Source of the DNA: Hemicentrotus pulcherrimus
Taxonomy: Eukaryota > Echinodermata > Echinoidea > Camarodonta > Strongylocentrotidae
Direction of reading: 5' to 3'
NCBI GenBank assembly: GCA_003118195.1
Contig: BEXV01000160.1
Location: 298,251-362,250, forward strand
DNA length: 64,000 bases
Shown here: in pieces, positions 11,580 through 24,278 of the stretch
Position numbering within the stretch: the first letter of the stretch is position 1
How the letters are laid out: each line of letters starts with the position of its first letter
Notes under the pieces: model-generated
Told to the model about the DNA's origin: nothing
Database searches by the model: none
The model's input: the letters and a program-made list of their open reading frames with translations, nothing else
Position numbers and translations under genes: made by a program

Positions 11580-13150
11580 CACTGCTTTGTTTGAAGTTAG
11601 AACCCTGGTTAAAACCAAATTGATGGTAGTGTCAAGGAAACAAAAAGGAAAGTACTTCAATCCCCTCTGCGATCTTCACTGAACTATCCTCTACTCCGTT
11701 AGCCTGAGGCCTATTGTAGGGGTAGATCAAATCTGAAAACAAATGATTCAATTATCTTACACATTACCTTTGAATACCTGTGAAATCAGAAATTGATAGA
11801 AATATGGAAACCCAAGCATATTATGTATCGTTTTGGTTGGTATTTGCCCTGAGTTAAACTATTTGTTCCACCTATATAGTCACTTTCTAGTACATTCAAA
11901 TAGTTTGCTTCTCCAAATTGCACAAACCACTTGTCGCCTCGAATAGATTTAATCATATATATTTTATATTTTTCAAAATACTTTTTTTTTAAAACTTTAG
12001 AACAGTCCTACCGACACCCCTCTAATATAGCGTATGGCTAATGCGTCTTTTATATCCTTTGTATCCTACTCATCAAAATCAATTAAATACAAAAAATTGA
12101 AAGACCATAATTTGAGATGAAATGCAGTATGGTGAAGATCCTCGGAATTCCATCTTTCAAATTTCCCTTATCATCCTCAAGGATGCTTGCGATTCATTTT
12201 TGACCCTTTAACACGGGGGCAATTCCGGTTACTCTCTGGGTAGCAGTTCTATCTTCTAGAACCACCTGTAACAACCACATCACGATCATGATGACACATT
12301 TTGGTTTAGATGACGTCGGGTGTATTCTTTGTTTAGGGTGAAAAACAAGGTTGGTGTGTGCCAAATGGGAAGTGCTTGGTTACATTGTGGGATTAAGCTT
12401 TTAAAAATTCTTTCCAACGAGATCGTGATGAAAAATACAATCATACTGATCTCTGGAAGTAATCATAATCTCTATAATGTTAACGATGTGTGCTCAAAAT
12501 TATATGCAGGTGCTAAATATGAAAATGTTCTCCGGATAGGGTTTTTTTTCCATTTTTCTTACGGTGGGAATCTGTTACATTCTGATCCTCTACTTGAATA
12601 TCAAGACAAATGTTTGCCTTAAAAGCCATACATGTATTACATTTTACTTTCTCAGAAATTCATCTGCTAAAATAGTTTCGTTAATCATTTGCCTCCATCA
12701 AATAAAATGGATCGGATTTGGTGTGTACAACATCATTAATACCCCTTTGCTTTAATAATACAGTTCTTAATTTTCAAATGCATTTATTTTTATTCTAAAG
12801 TATAGCAAGTAAATGCATAGCACAAAACAGCAGTAATTCTTCTTTGATATTTACAATAATTGTTTTTAAAAAATACATCGAAATATCACTACATAAAAAG
12901 GCAATAAGTCAGTTCAATGTCACAAAGGGGTTAGGAGTAAAATTATTGCCCTATTTTTCAGTCCTTTCCTCCTCTTCCGAAACCTTCTGGCTTCCAAAAA
13001 TAATAATATGTCAAATATATCATTGGACGTTGCCGAGTCAACTCTCGCCTGGTCATCTCTTTATAAACCACTCAAGATAATATCAATGTGGGTGTTCCAG
13101 CACCGAGAAGGTAAAACAATATTTACACATATTTGCCGGGAGTCTTAACC
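11580..13150. other. No gene recognised
   Basis: AT-rich DNA with an open frame at 12320-12622 (100 codons) that has no recognisable domain. I see no repeat family. The segment is likely intergenic or intronic. Confidence 0.5.
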
Positions 13151-13220
13151 CCAGTTTTAGGTTTAAGGTGCGATATTAGGTGGCCGAAATCACGAGCCGA
13201 GCATACCACTGAACTATTCT
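13150..13220 (-). mobile_element. Possible tRNA-derived SINE head, minus strand, degenerate
   Basis: The minus-strand reading has TAGTTCAGTGGTATGC (plus 13201-13216), a good match to a Pol III A box, followed by TCGGCTCGTGATTTCGGCCA. The expected B box is worn and I cannot find a clean GGTTCGAAT-type sequence. It is too degenerate to be a functional tRNA. It could be an old SINE head or a tRNA pseudogene. Confidence 0.35.
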
Positions 13221-13583
13221 ATTGACATCTATCTCCTTTAACGAGGTGAAATAATCAAAATATTTGTACATATTTTGATGCCGTGATAGACACATCGCCC
13301 TGTTAGGTAATGTATCCCTATGTTTACACCTTGGTCTCTTTCACACTAGAAAAGGACCTACCCGATCGAACTTTAATGTTAGTTTTCCGCCGAAGACTAT
13401 AACGAGAAAATGTCATCATTGAACCTATCAATAATCCAAGATGTCTAAAGATTAAAAGACGCATACTTCAGCCCATTTAGCAGAAATAATCAACATTGCA
13501 ATATTGCTATTGGGTCATTGTCTGGCATAAACATGATAAACTGTTTTCCCAGAACAGTAACTCTACTTCTACTGAAGGTGACC

Positions 13584-13765
13584 TGACATTTGCACATGCG
13601 ACAATTGCTCTGTGCTTTATTTCTTCAAAGCTATAGGTTATAGTTAGGGTTATAATTGGGGTTTAGGTTAGGTTTAAGTTAGGATTAGGTATAATAGTGT
13701 TGAGTCCAAGTTTGAAGTTAGTGTAGGGAATTATCATGTAGCGATTGTCGCAGGAGCATGTGTCG
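13584..13765. mobile_element. TIR element with telomere-like core
   Basis: The ends are inverted repeats: GACATTTGCACATGCGACAA at 13584-13603 and TTGTCGCAGGAGCATGTGTC at 13748-13767 as its partner, with about 16 of 20 positions pairing. Between them, 13632-13692 is a degenerate TTAGGG/TTAGGTT run. A second element at 39749-39885 shares the degenerate core and the right end. It has no open frame and would be non-autonomous. The core resembles vertebrate-type telomere repeats but is too irregular to be a telomere. Confidence 0.65.
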
Positions 13766-13767
13766 TA

Positions 13768-16700
13768 CAACCCTATAACCGAAGCTTCAATGTCATTTCG
13801 AAGTTGTAGGTACATGGTGCGATAGAAGGAACACGGCCATCTACATGCTTGTCTTCTTAACTTTACCTGGATAAAATCAAGCGTCTGAAATGCTCGGTAT
13901 GTTAAGCGGTGATCATTGATTAATGTTGTTACATGTTTTGACACATGACCTTCGCGTCAGGCACTACCTAGGCACTCGTGTATTTACACATGTGATAACG
14001 AGGTCTACCATCTTCAGTTTTTTGTTTAGATTTGTTAAAGCTCTGCTCACTCAACATGCTCGTTCGCTCGTTATAGAACGATTAAATAACCATGTTGTCT
14101 ATGCGTTCACATGAACGCACCGGGTAAGTTTATATAACATATTGCAGTATCCTTGCTCATCGTTAGAAGCATTCTTAGGATAATAGTCACTCTTTAAACA
14201 TCTGTTTACATCTCATCCTCTTCTTCTGATGAGCTATTGAGGACTAACTGGAAGCACTTCAATCAGCATCATGTCCATCCGTGGGTTGGAATCTCATATT
14301 AAAGGTCTTGTACAGTTAGTAGTTTCTCAACGAAAGATCCTGTTGCAGTAGCTCACTCATATTATGTTACACCTCGAAGTCTCTGTATTGCTTTTTACAA
14401 TCCATTAACATCATAATTCTTGGATGGTTAGGCATTTCAGTACGCACAATCATGAAAATACACTCATGCGATTTGAAAATCACAAAAATGCTTTCTTCAT
14501 AGAAAGTGTAACATGGTAATAATGGGAAGATACACATCTAAACAACACGCAACAACAAATAACATCAGGAATATATATATATACCGATAGAGAAAAACGC
14601 ACACACACAAATGAAATCCACAGGGGCTTCCGATACATCCGTTCTACATCACTTTGAATGTATACATAGATATATATTACAGGGTCAAGGACTTTAGATT
14701 AAGGTAACCAAAATATTTATGACCTTCATAATTAAAAATATTTTTTTTAAATGTCTAAATTGCAGTATTGAAAAAAAAAATTCACGTATTATAGGTCTGC
14801 ATTGCATAGCCCGACATGTAAATACCAATCCGCCAAAATCAAATGCATGAGCTTTATTTTATGAATTATGTAACCTTCCACGAATATGTTAAATTTGAAA
14901 TTATAAAGAACAGCAAGGAACTCAAATATTAACAGTGATAGATCTAAAATGCAATCCATATAGCTTACATCAATAACCTTTGAAGGGTTTGTATTGATAG
15001 TGAATTTAAAGGGTGTTTACGGTAATTTTCAATTTCAATTTTTTGGATTTTGTAGAAGAATTTTGTACAATAAAAGTGTGCATAGAAATTGACTTTTCCT
15101 CACCAAAAATACGTTTAAATGGCTTTGTCTAAGAAATTATTGCAACGTCACCATGTATGGCTTTACACTAGATTCCAGCGGGTGGTCAAACCAAGAAGAT
15201 ACCAGCACTCAAACCCACTAACAAGTATGATCAAAATGAAAGAGTATTTATTTCCCTCGCTTATTTTGAGGGTGTCTGTGCTAAATCACACTCAAATATC
15301 CATTTCCATTGACCACTAGTTAAGTCTACATGCATGACCTGTGAAGGGGGAGTCTTATTTCTGAACAGACAGGAAGGCAGTAAATAAAATCAGTGTAAGT
15401 GGAACGTCTTCGGAAGTTCAATCACTTCCACAAAATATCTGACAAGCCGTTCCCACGTCCACTGAATAAGAGTCCACACATCTGTGTTGTGCCAACACGT
15501 CTCTGATGTGTAATGCATTATGATAGGAAGATACACACTCAGCCACAATATAACACATTCAAATATTAAATTAAGGTTATTGACAGTGGGATTGGCTTTT
15601 TTGCACGCCACATGACGTAAGGACACGGCCATTAGATTTTTAATAAGCGGTTATTCTCAAAGGTAACTACTACTGACAGCCTGGTGGTTTTTCAATCGCT
15701 TCTTCTGGAGGTAAATACCGGGAAGCATTGATTTGCGAAGTAATTAAGTCGGAAATCACAACATAAATGAAATTATGAGAGGGTCGCTGTGTTCCCGATA
15801 ACACCAATGTCAAGTGCATTCTCACAAACGGGAAACGTAGGAAATGTCTGTTAAAGTCTACACTTATAATCACAACAATGCGTCCTCGTAGAAATTCAAG
15901 TTAAGAAAGAAAAAAATATTCATAGCTGAGATTTAAGTAATTTGACTAATTTTGTTGAATGTTATTAACTTGACATGCCTAATATATCAATATGCTGGTT
16001 TGCATGCTTTATTGTATTCCATTATCTACATATACAATTATACAAACACAGTTCAATGTAAACGGAACTGTAAACAGACTGGTACCAGAAAATCAAATGT
16101 AAAAGTAGATCAAGAAATGCGTAGAGCACAGATAATTCTAGGGAAAACATTCATTACAACTTAAACGTCATTATAGAGCGAGGAAATGCTTATAATTAGT
16201 TTGATTACGAAACGGTAGTAAAGGCAGTTGTTTGTGACGTTTGCGGTTTAATTCACACCCCAAACTGACCGTGATAATTTCAGGCCCCCTCCCAAACATC
16301 GCATGGGAATAAGGTGTTGACCCAACATGTCAGAAGAATACCCAATTCTTAATTGATATCTGGTCATCAGTAAAGATAACCCTCGGTAAACCTCAAATGA
16401 TTTGATCATTTATCAATCAACAAACTTGACGTGGCATATTTCTTTTACTCTCTTTATTTGCTTCTGGTAATACGCGAAAAGCCAATAATTGCTCATGCTT
16501 CTGTTGTCAGGTTATAGGATATGCCGTATGATCCACTTGGAGATTTTTATTTGGTGTAAAGTGACATCTTTCAAAGGATTTTGATTTGAACATAAATGTG
16601 TAAAGACTTGTCATGAATAAAAAAATAACATTTTGAAGTAGGTGATTTAGATGGTGTAATGGTGATCTGAATCATTTTGTCAATGTTCATTCTACAACAG

Positions 16701-19700
16701 GCCTACATTAGTTTAAAATAAGTCAATTGTGAACAAAAAGACTAAAAAACGGTAAAAAACCGATCTTTCCCTTCTTTAGTAATAAAATCCATTCTAGTTC
16801 GAAGAAAATTCTCTTTGGTTGGCTCATCCTGCAGTGTTCTGGTGACCGTAATATTGCTACATTTATCATTACTGGTTGCTCCATTAGGGCAGGCATCTTT
16901 GCGGTTATAAGAAAACGAGACTGTCCTGTGATTGACCCTAAAGAACGGGGTAGCTATAGCCGCGCACGTCTGATAACATCATGTTGAAGGGTATGATATA
17001 GGCCTAGATTAAGTTATAAAGAGGGGAAAATAAGGACATGCTCATCACTTCATTTCATGGACAAATTATGAATGGACATCACAGGCACGTCATTAAGAAG
17101 TCAAATTGAATGTACATCAACATTTTCAAAATGTTTAATAAACCTGATAAGATATTTCACTCAGTTCTTTTCTTCAATGAGCATTATAATTATACCTAAA
17201 ATCGGATAAAAAATTGACGAATCATCAGTTATACCTCAAGATAATGTGGGTTTTCCTAGAAGTATATTTTGGACGCAGTAATATTTCAACCAAACAATCT
17301 CAGTCTGTGACCGCGTTGGTGTGTGATTTATTTTTGAGAGGACAATTGGGTTAATTCCAAACTTCCATCCACAGCATGGAGCCTGAGACCGCACACCTCC
17401 GTGAATATTGGTCTTGAACTGGGTCGCTCTTTGGGATGTTGTGGCGAGGTAAAGGCATCAATAAAAACATATCCTCATATGGATATCTTTAGGTATTCTA
17501 TAATGATAACAATTTTGTTCAAAATCAGTTTTTTTTTCTTCCAGCGACTAATAGATGTCACGAAGGTAGACGTCACCGTTTTAATACGGTCACGATGACG
17601 TGCTACCAAGTATTTCTACTTTACCACTCATCCAATCGTCATGACGTCAACGTTTCTAGCTTCATTGCATCAATCTATGGTAAAAAAAATACTTTAAACC
17701 AACTGAGATATAGGGAGATACATCTAATTCAGTATCGTCACTCACCTACTTGCAAGACAATCTGTCATAACCAAATTTGGCTAAGTCGTCTTTACTGTGT
17801 TGCTTACTTCCCTTCTAACATTCGTCCATGATCCATACTCTCCCTAAACTAAGCCATGAGGTTCAAGGTAGTACATTGGCGTGATGGAAATTTTACATGA
17901 TATTAATCATGTTAGTCTCCTAAAGAGAAAGATCAGTACATGGGAATACGGAATTCTTGGAGCTACGCCAATCGCCATCGCCAAAGCAGACTTGAATGCA
18001 CGTGACCGTCTTGTGATGGTCACGCGCGGTTAAGGTAAAATAAGGAAACAGTTATGATGCAATTTCAATGGTTATGGTGAAAACCTCATTCAGGTATAAT
18101 AGTATGTATTAATTGGAGCGTTCTAATCCTGACGGAAATCGGCTATATAAGTATTGGTGTTAATATTTTCAATTTACCTTTTCTTTTTCATATTTCCTCA
18201 ATATAAAGCAGATCTTTAACAATTCATGTTCAGCGTATAACAATATGGAACGACACAATTTGGCCGCACTATACCAACAAATTCACATTTAATCATTTAC
18301 CTCAACACATAAGGAACGTTATAATCTGGGGTACATTAAAGATACAAGAAGAATCATAAGTAGATGTTTAATACAGGATGTACTTGGCTGTGGATCAAAC
18401 GGGAAATATTCCATGACGAATGCTATCTACGTCATTCTAAAGAATGTAGACACTTCCTACAGATGTTAAGCAGATAATCAGGACAATTAGAGGGGGCTAT
18501 ATCTATACCATCCCATCATTGACCAATAATAATATCTCCATTCAAACTGACCAGTTTTGACGTTCCAATCACGTCAAATATCTGGACATAACGTATAGGA
18601 CAAGTTAGAGTTGAAAACAGAGTTTGACGGTCACGCCTGATAAAGCTTGAAGCGCCAGTCGGTTCCCGCGCGTGACCCCTTCGCATCCAGACTAATTTGT
18701 CTCCGAGATTATAATTGACACTGTATAGAATTCTTGATACTTGAAATGTCAGTCATAGTTTGTCGCGACAAGATGGAGTCGAAGACGCTGCATCCCATTT
18801 TTTCTTCTTCAAAGATAAGATTACCACGGTCTTGGTGCATGCATGGTTCGAATATGCACATCATCTTTATTTGTTTTGAATATGGGTTAAGTTAATGTTT
18901 AATATCCTTCTTTCTTGAATTTATAGTTTCAAGTCTACTTAACCATGGGAATGTACGTGATCACAAGAGCGGTTAAATGTAAATTATGTATGATCACACA
19001 CAGAGCCCACTGTAAAGGAAACAAACATTGATTTAATCTCCTTTATACAATCACGATTAAAGACCTTTATCACTACAAACTATAACTTGGCCATGAAAAT
19101 CCATATGAAGGTGATATTGATGATCTATAGAAGATGGTAAGCTGTTTTGGGAGAGAGCTAAGTTATAAGTTTGTTTACGTATCAATGTAGAGCATGTTAT
19201 GATGAAAAAAAAATGTAGATTGACAAAATATAAGAACATCACACTGGGTTGGATCCGGAATGCCCAAGATCAAACTGATGCAAGCATTCCACGCTAAGAT
19301 ATTCAACCAAACGGCTCAGGTTTCAGTTCGTACGGTATTATGTTGAAACTGTTTGACCACCTAACTCGCACTGACGGGTGCAAGCGTAGCCCTATAGCAG
19401 AGCCCCCGCTGAACGCAGCACGCATCCGTTATCCACGTCGGCCATTCAACTCGCTCAAGCGGAAGACAGTGTCTATACCAAATAATTCAATAACAAGGGA
19501 TCATTCCGATCTAATTTTTTGAATAATTGCACTTTACTAGTAGCTGTCTTGCAGAAAAATTAACTCACCGCTATCCAACCGAATCTTCTAATGCACCGGA
19601 TTAACTCTACATTTTCTCCAATCGTTGATATTGATGACCGAAGATCGCCTTTTTTATCGGTTACGCAAAGAATAAGCTCGGAGACAATATCCTGAAAACA

Positions 19701-20199
19701 GGTGAACATACATTTGGACATCAATACATGTAAACATCTCCTTGAACAAACGTTTGCGTTTTGTATGTGGGTGTGTGCATTGTTTCACTTGTTTATTTGT
19801 TTTGATTAGGATAACGTACAATGGTTTAGATAAGGATAGTGAATAATTTGCCCGAAGAAAATGACGTGTATGAAAATGATCTTCATGTTGCTTACATGTA
19901 ACATAACACATTTAAACATTTACAGTATGAACTCTCACGGATGCCATGTCTAGCTTACATGAACATGACAAGATTTAAGAAAAATAATGTATTTAGAATA
20001 AAATAAAATGACATGAGTTTGGTCAAGAGGGGTGTGGTCCCAAATAAACGGCTCCTCGCATTCTTTGGACGATTCAGCCATGGAGATAAAAAAGAGTATC
20101 TCCATGATTCAGCTATGATTATTTTTTATGGAATCAATTGCCTTTTATGTTTAGAACAGTAGCCTTCTGCTGGTCCAGGCACAGTCAGTCTTCGAAAGT
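13768..20199. other. Long stretch without recognised genes
   Basis: About 6.4 kb of AT-rich DNA. Open frames are short (93 codons at most) and none shows a domain. Small items seen: an AT dinucleotide run near 14573-14582, a CRE palindrome TGACGTCA at 17642-17649 amid other GACGTCA/GTCAC strings (17545-17650), and a short hairpin at 18001-18024. I see no SINE, LINE or tandem array here. Confidence 0.55.
18001..18024. repeat. Short hairpin with GTGACC arms
   Basis: CGTGACCGTC and GATGGTCACG form a ten-base-pair stem with one mismatch around a TTGT loop. The related strings GGTCACGC (about 18629) and GCGCGTGACC (about 18667) lie 600 bases further on in opposite orientation. Confidence 0.5.
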
Positions 20200-20360
20200 A
20201 TTTATCCACTGACTACTGAATACATGTAGGTACACATCTTCTTGCTGCGATGTAATTCCTACCATAACAATGCCCTCCCCATGGTTCTAAACCACAAAAC
20301 CGATCAACCACGTTGGGATTCGAGTCACCTGACTAAGGATTGGATAACTTACATACCAAC
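20200..20360 (-). mobile_element. Possible degenerate tRNA-derived SINE, minus strand
   Basis: On the minus strand, TGGTATGTAAGTTATCC (plus 20341-20357) could be an A box and GACTCGAATCCC (plus 20315-20326) is a fair B box, followed by a diffuse body that ends near a GTACCTACATGTA string. The A-to-B distance is short and the body does not match the other SINEs in the window, so this is tentative. Confidence 0.3.
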
Positions 20361-21554
20361 ATCACATGTCAATCGAGTGGAGAGAGACCCCTAGCCCTCA
20401 AATCTCCCGAAATGACACTGGGGGGGAGGGGGTGTTTTTTAATTACATAACTTAAATAACGAAGAATATTCTCAACGACTTCCTCTTCTTAAAATATACC
20501 GAGAGACACAAGAAGGTATAGATTAAAGTAATTTGTAAAATATTCTTTGTCTAAACTCCGTTGTCTTGTTGTGTTGTCTTTGGTTGGATTGCCCCATCTG
20601 TTTCTATTTTAAGCGAGCCATCCTGGATTATCAACCAGAACAGGAATGGGAAGGGCTGCGATGGGAACCATCAAAGCTAGATGAATATCAGAATATATCC
20701 GAAGTTTGACCCTCAAATAAAAGAAATGAAGGAAAATAGAGTTTTATGGAAATCGAAAGGCCTTTAATGCAACGAATTTTGCCAGACAGAAAAGCCTTCA
20801 AATGTGAACAAAAGTCAGTCCAAATATGGTGTAAATGACGTGATGTGGGGAATTTAGCTGAAATGTATCTTCTGATTTCATATTTCAACTGTAATGTTAA
20901 AGACGAACGAAAGAGTCTGTCAAAGAAGTTCTATTTGCAAAATCAATCGCAGTAAACAGACCATGGGGTTACTAACAGACCGAAGTACGTTATCCTCTTG
21001 GTTACATAAAGAATAGGTAGCTAAACATAGAATACAATGGATGACAGGCCCGGAAGATGTTCCAAACATGAGTGCATCTAATCCGGAAAGATCAGTTTAC
21101 CTCAAAAACAAATACAACACAAAAAAGGGTAAAATGTTCCTATTCAACGATTTCTTTTATTCTCGATTTCGAAAATCGGATTGTGAATTGTGACGCACAT
21201 ACATGTCTACTTCAATACTTACAGCTTCATAAGATAAACAATCGTGAGGGTAATGCGTATTTCGTAATGCTTCTCCAGTCATTAAAACCTATATACCATC
21301 TAGTATCATAATAGCTATGTTCACGCATCGGATATCCATGGGCAAATACTCTTAAAAGTTCCTCAGATCGTCCTCCCAATCCTGTCTCAAGATGATATTA
21401 TAGGCTAAGCGGTGGAATAGTAACCTGGCCTAACACGATTATAATCATGAGCACTTGGCAAACTTGTAAGTGGCATAAGATCGGGTGTTACTACTTTCAT
21501 GCGTCAGAGACCAATTTGTCACATCTCTAAGTTCAAAATTAATAAAAGACATTA

Positions 21555-21556
<2 letters not shown>
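20361..21556. other. No gene recognised
   Basis: AT-rich DNA. A G-rich patch (GGGGGGGAGGGGGTG) lies near 20421-20436. The small open frames on both strands have no recognisable features. Confidence 0.55.
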
Positions 21557-21589
<33 letters not shown>

Positions 21590-21616
21590 TCCAATCTGTC
21601 TCTCTCTCTCTCTCTT
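21557..21616. repeat. (CT)n microsatellite, interrupted
   Basis: Two CT blocks separated by CCAATCTG, about 60 bases in all, then a TCC-rich tail. Two overlapping Leu/Ser-rich open frames across it are artefacts of the repeat. Confidence 0.95.
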
Positions 21617-23910
21617 CCTCCTCCTCACCCTTCCTTCTTTTCACATCTACTCTCTATAAAAGTGAGGAGCGCATCATAATAACAATCTTATCTCTTTAGT
21701 CTATGCATTGTGAAGGAGGCAATCTTACGATTTTATTTCCTTTTTTTGTGAAATAAAAATAAAAAGAATCTTATAGACATAATGATCTTTTCTAATGCAT
21801 TAGAAACTAATGTTAGCAATTCAATATCGTAGGCATATATAGACTGTCAAATCCTTGTGTTGTTTATAGCAAAAAAGGTCAAAACGACGAGGTTATATCA
21901 AGAATAATGCTTTTATAATTGCATTTCTGGTTTTTGTGTAAACCTTCACTATAACTTGCTTTCTTAAGTTTTTTATTTTCTAGTGAGTTTAGTTTCACAT
22001 GCCAAATTATTCGCATCACTAATTAATGTATGATACAAATAAAACTACTCACTTATTTTGCTATATAATCCGCATGACTGTTTGGATCACAGTCTGTAAT
22101 TTACGGGTTGTTTATTATTTTAATTGTTAAGCAAGTTAGCCCTTCGCATACCTCTGAAATATATTAATCATAACATAATATGGCCTTTCATATCAAGATG
22201 AATTCTAATCTGTTTAAATACAAATAAAAGCCGGTATATTGTTCGGCTATCTTTTGTCCGAATTTGACCTGGTTGTCTGAAAGATTAAAGGTAACCGTTT
22301 GAAAGTTACCTTCATCTGTTTTGCTTCCACGTTAGTATCTGCTTCTCTAAATATCCAAGAGCAGTTTCAAAAATTCTTTAACGAAGGTATGAAACGAAAC
22401 TGGTCGTATATAATATCATTTTGACATCTCATTAGCGACTTTCAATTCAGATTCGATATCTTGATGAAGTCTTAAATCTTTGAAAGGCCACATCTTTTAA
22501 ACGTGGAGTCAATCTGAGGATTTGGCAAGGCTGTTAACGGTCAGAATGTCAGAACATTTAAATCAACGAGGGTTGAAGTTTGTGTCGGCAAGATTTGTTC
22601 GAAAAGACCTTGAAATTTGTAATGGCATATCGTTTATTATATTGAAATTTGTGATGAGGGCAAGTGTATCGCAAATCCCAAATGATTTCACAAAACAACG
22701 GGCGTTCTCTCTTAGTTTCGAACACTAATAAATTATGACTATTATGTATACACGTAAGAATCAAAATATCGTTTTGCTTTACTGTAAGTTAGCACGGTAA
22801 CCCACATGCCCTTAAAGAAACAATGTGGTGTTTTCGTTATGGTTCTGTGACTTCCGTTTTCATTTTGTATGTTCAAACTTCAAGTAATGGACTTACAATG
22901 CTCTTGTTAGCTCATGGAACATCACCCACATCATTCCCCAGAAAGCGTTTGTATCAACGTCCTTTCGGTTGATATCTTTCCTTAAAATGTGGAACATTCA
23001 TGACAAACATGAACATGAATGATGGATGTGGCGTCAGAGGTTTTCAAGTCTAACTGATTTGGCCTAAGTCAATATGAATATCCGCAGACTCATGAAAAAT
23101 GTGCCCACACTCGTCGAACTTCTACGCCCGATCCCCCACCCCCTCACTCCCATCGAACTTTCGCATGTAATAATTCTTGTTTTGTTCAGTAGAAAATGCA
23201 AACAACGCATTTTCATTTATTTATTTATTAATTCGCGATATCTATTTCGAAGGTTTTTGAAGTGTTTCACCTATTTTCTAGTGTAATCAATCCTGAATTA
23301 CAGTCAATCTGTATTGTATGACGTCCAAATCATCTTTTTTTATGGAGCAATGAACCCTGAAAACGAAACACATAATAGATGAAGAATGCATTATTTATGA
23401 CTTATCCACAAAGCTCGAACAACACATTGTTATAAGTCCAATTAATATGGTACCTTGGTTTGCCAATTTGTAGCTTAGATCTATAAAATCTCCAAGGAAT
23501 CATCTAAATTCCCGGATGACAGAGACCAGATCCTATCGGAGAGGCCCCATGTCATCGTATTTCGTATCGTCCTGGGACAAATAATGATCAAATAGTTTTT
23601 ATCTAGTCACTGAATTTGATATTGTTCACCAAAGTGGAGTTGACAGCTCTCTCCATCATTGTCAGATCAAATTTGTGTTAGAGTATGATTGTTCACCACG
23701 GGAAGCAAGGCTTTTCTGTTAAGAACAATTACATGACCATGAAGAGTTAACATTATTATTGTTTCTAGAAATCGTTTTGCCAAGGTCAAACATAAATATC
23801 AATCATATCGGAACACGTAAATCACGGCATCGAACTCACGACAGATCATTACAACAATTGAAATAAGATTTGGCAGGTCCTCCCATCCATCATGTTAAAA
23901 ATAAAGACAG
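21617..23910. other. No gene recognised
   Basis: AT-rich DNA. An eight-base-pair perfect hairpin AAGGTAAC...GTTACCTT lies at about 22288-22313. Overlapping antisense frames at 22522-22764 are uninformative. Confidence 0.5.
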
Positions 23911-24020
23911 ATGGAGAGAGGGGGAAAAAAAGACAGAAAGCGAGAGATATATAAAGAGAGATAGAAATATGGGGAGAGAGAGAGAGAGAAAGAGAGAGAA
24001 AGAGATAAAGGGGAAAAGGG
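23911..24020. repeat. Purine-rich tract with (GA)n core
   Basis: An irregular AG/AAAG/GGGG tract on the plus strand with purer GA units at about 23973-24004. The opposite-strand frame across it is Leu/Ser-rich and is an artefact. Confidence 0.9.
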
Positions 24021-24264
24021 ATATATTTGCATAAAAAAAACTCACTGATGTCCTTTAAAACCTTTAAAATCTGTAATAAATACATTAAAATGACAACGAA
24101 ACAAGATCAAAGCCAGAATATCACATCACTTTTTTTTTAACCGATCGCCTAAATGATGCAGCAAAGATATTTGTATAATGAGAAAGGAAATTGTTTATTT
24201 TTTTTGAACAAATAAATTATGTATAACTCTGCAAAAGTGTGTATTGACTTTTAAATAAATCAGT

Positions 24265-24278
24265 GTAACCATAGTAAC
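24265..24278. promoter_or_regulatory. Candidate RFX-type X-box
   Basis: GTAACCATAGTAAC matches the RFX/DAF-19 X-box consensus (GTNRCC, 0-3 bases, RGYAAC) in both half-sites with a two-base spacer. RFX factors bind such sites in promoters and enhancers of ciliary genes. No exon or transcription start is recognisable nearby. About one match in 64 kb is not unexpected by chance, so occupancy is unproven. Confidence 0.35.

Noticed and set aside
13632..13692. True telomere or chromosome-fusion scar
   Set aside because: The TTAGGG-like units are too irregular and sit inside inverted ends shared with a second locus.
17642..17649. CRE palindromes (also 5199-5206 and 52540-52547) as a regulatory signature
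   Set aside because: Three in 64 kb is close to the number expected by chance and they are far apart.
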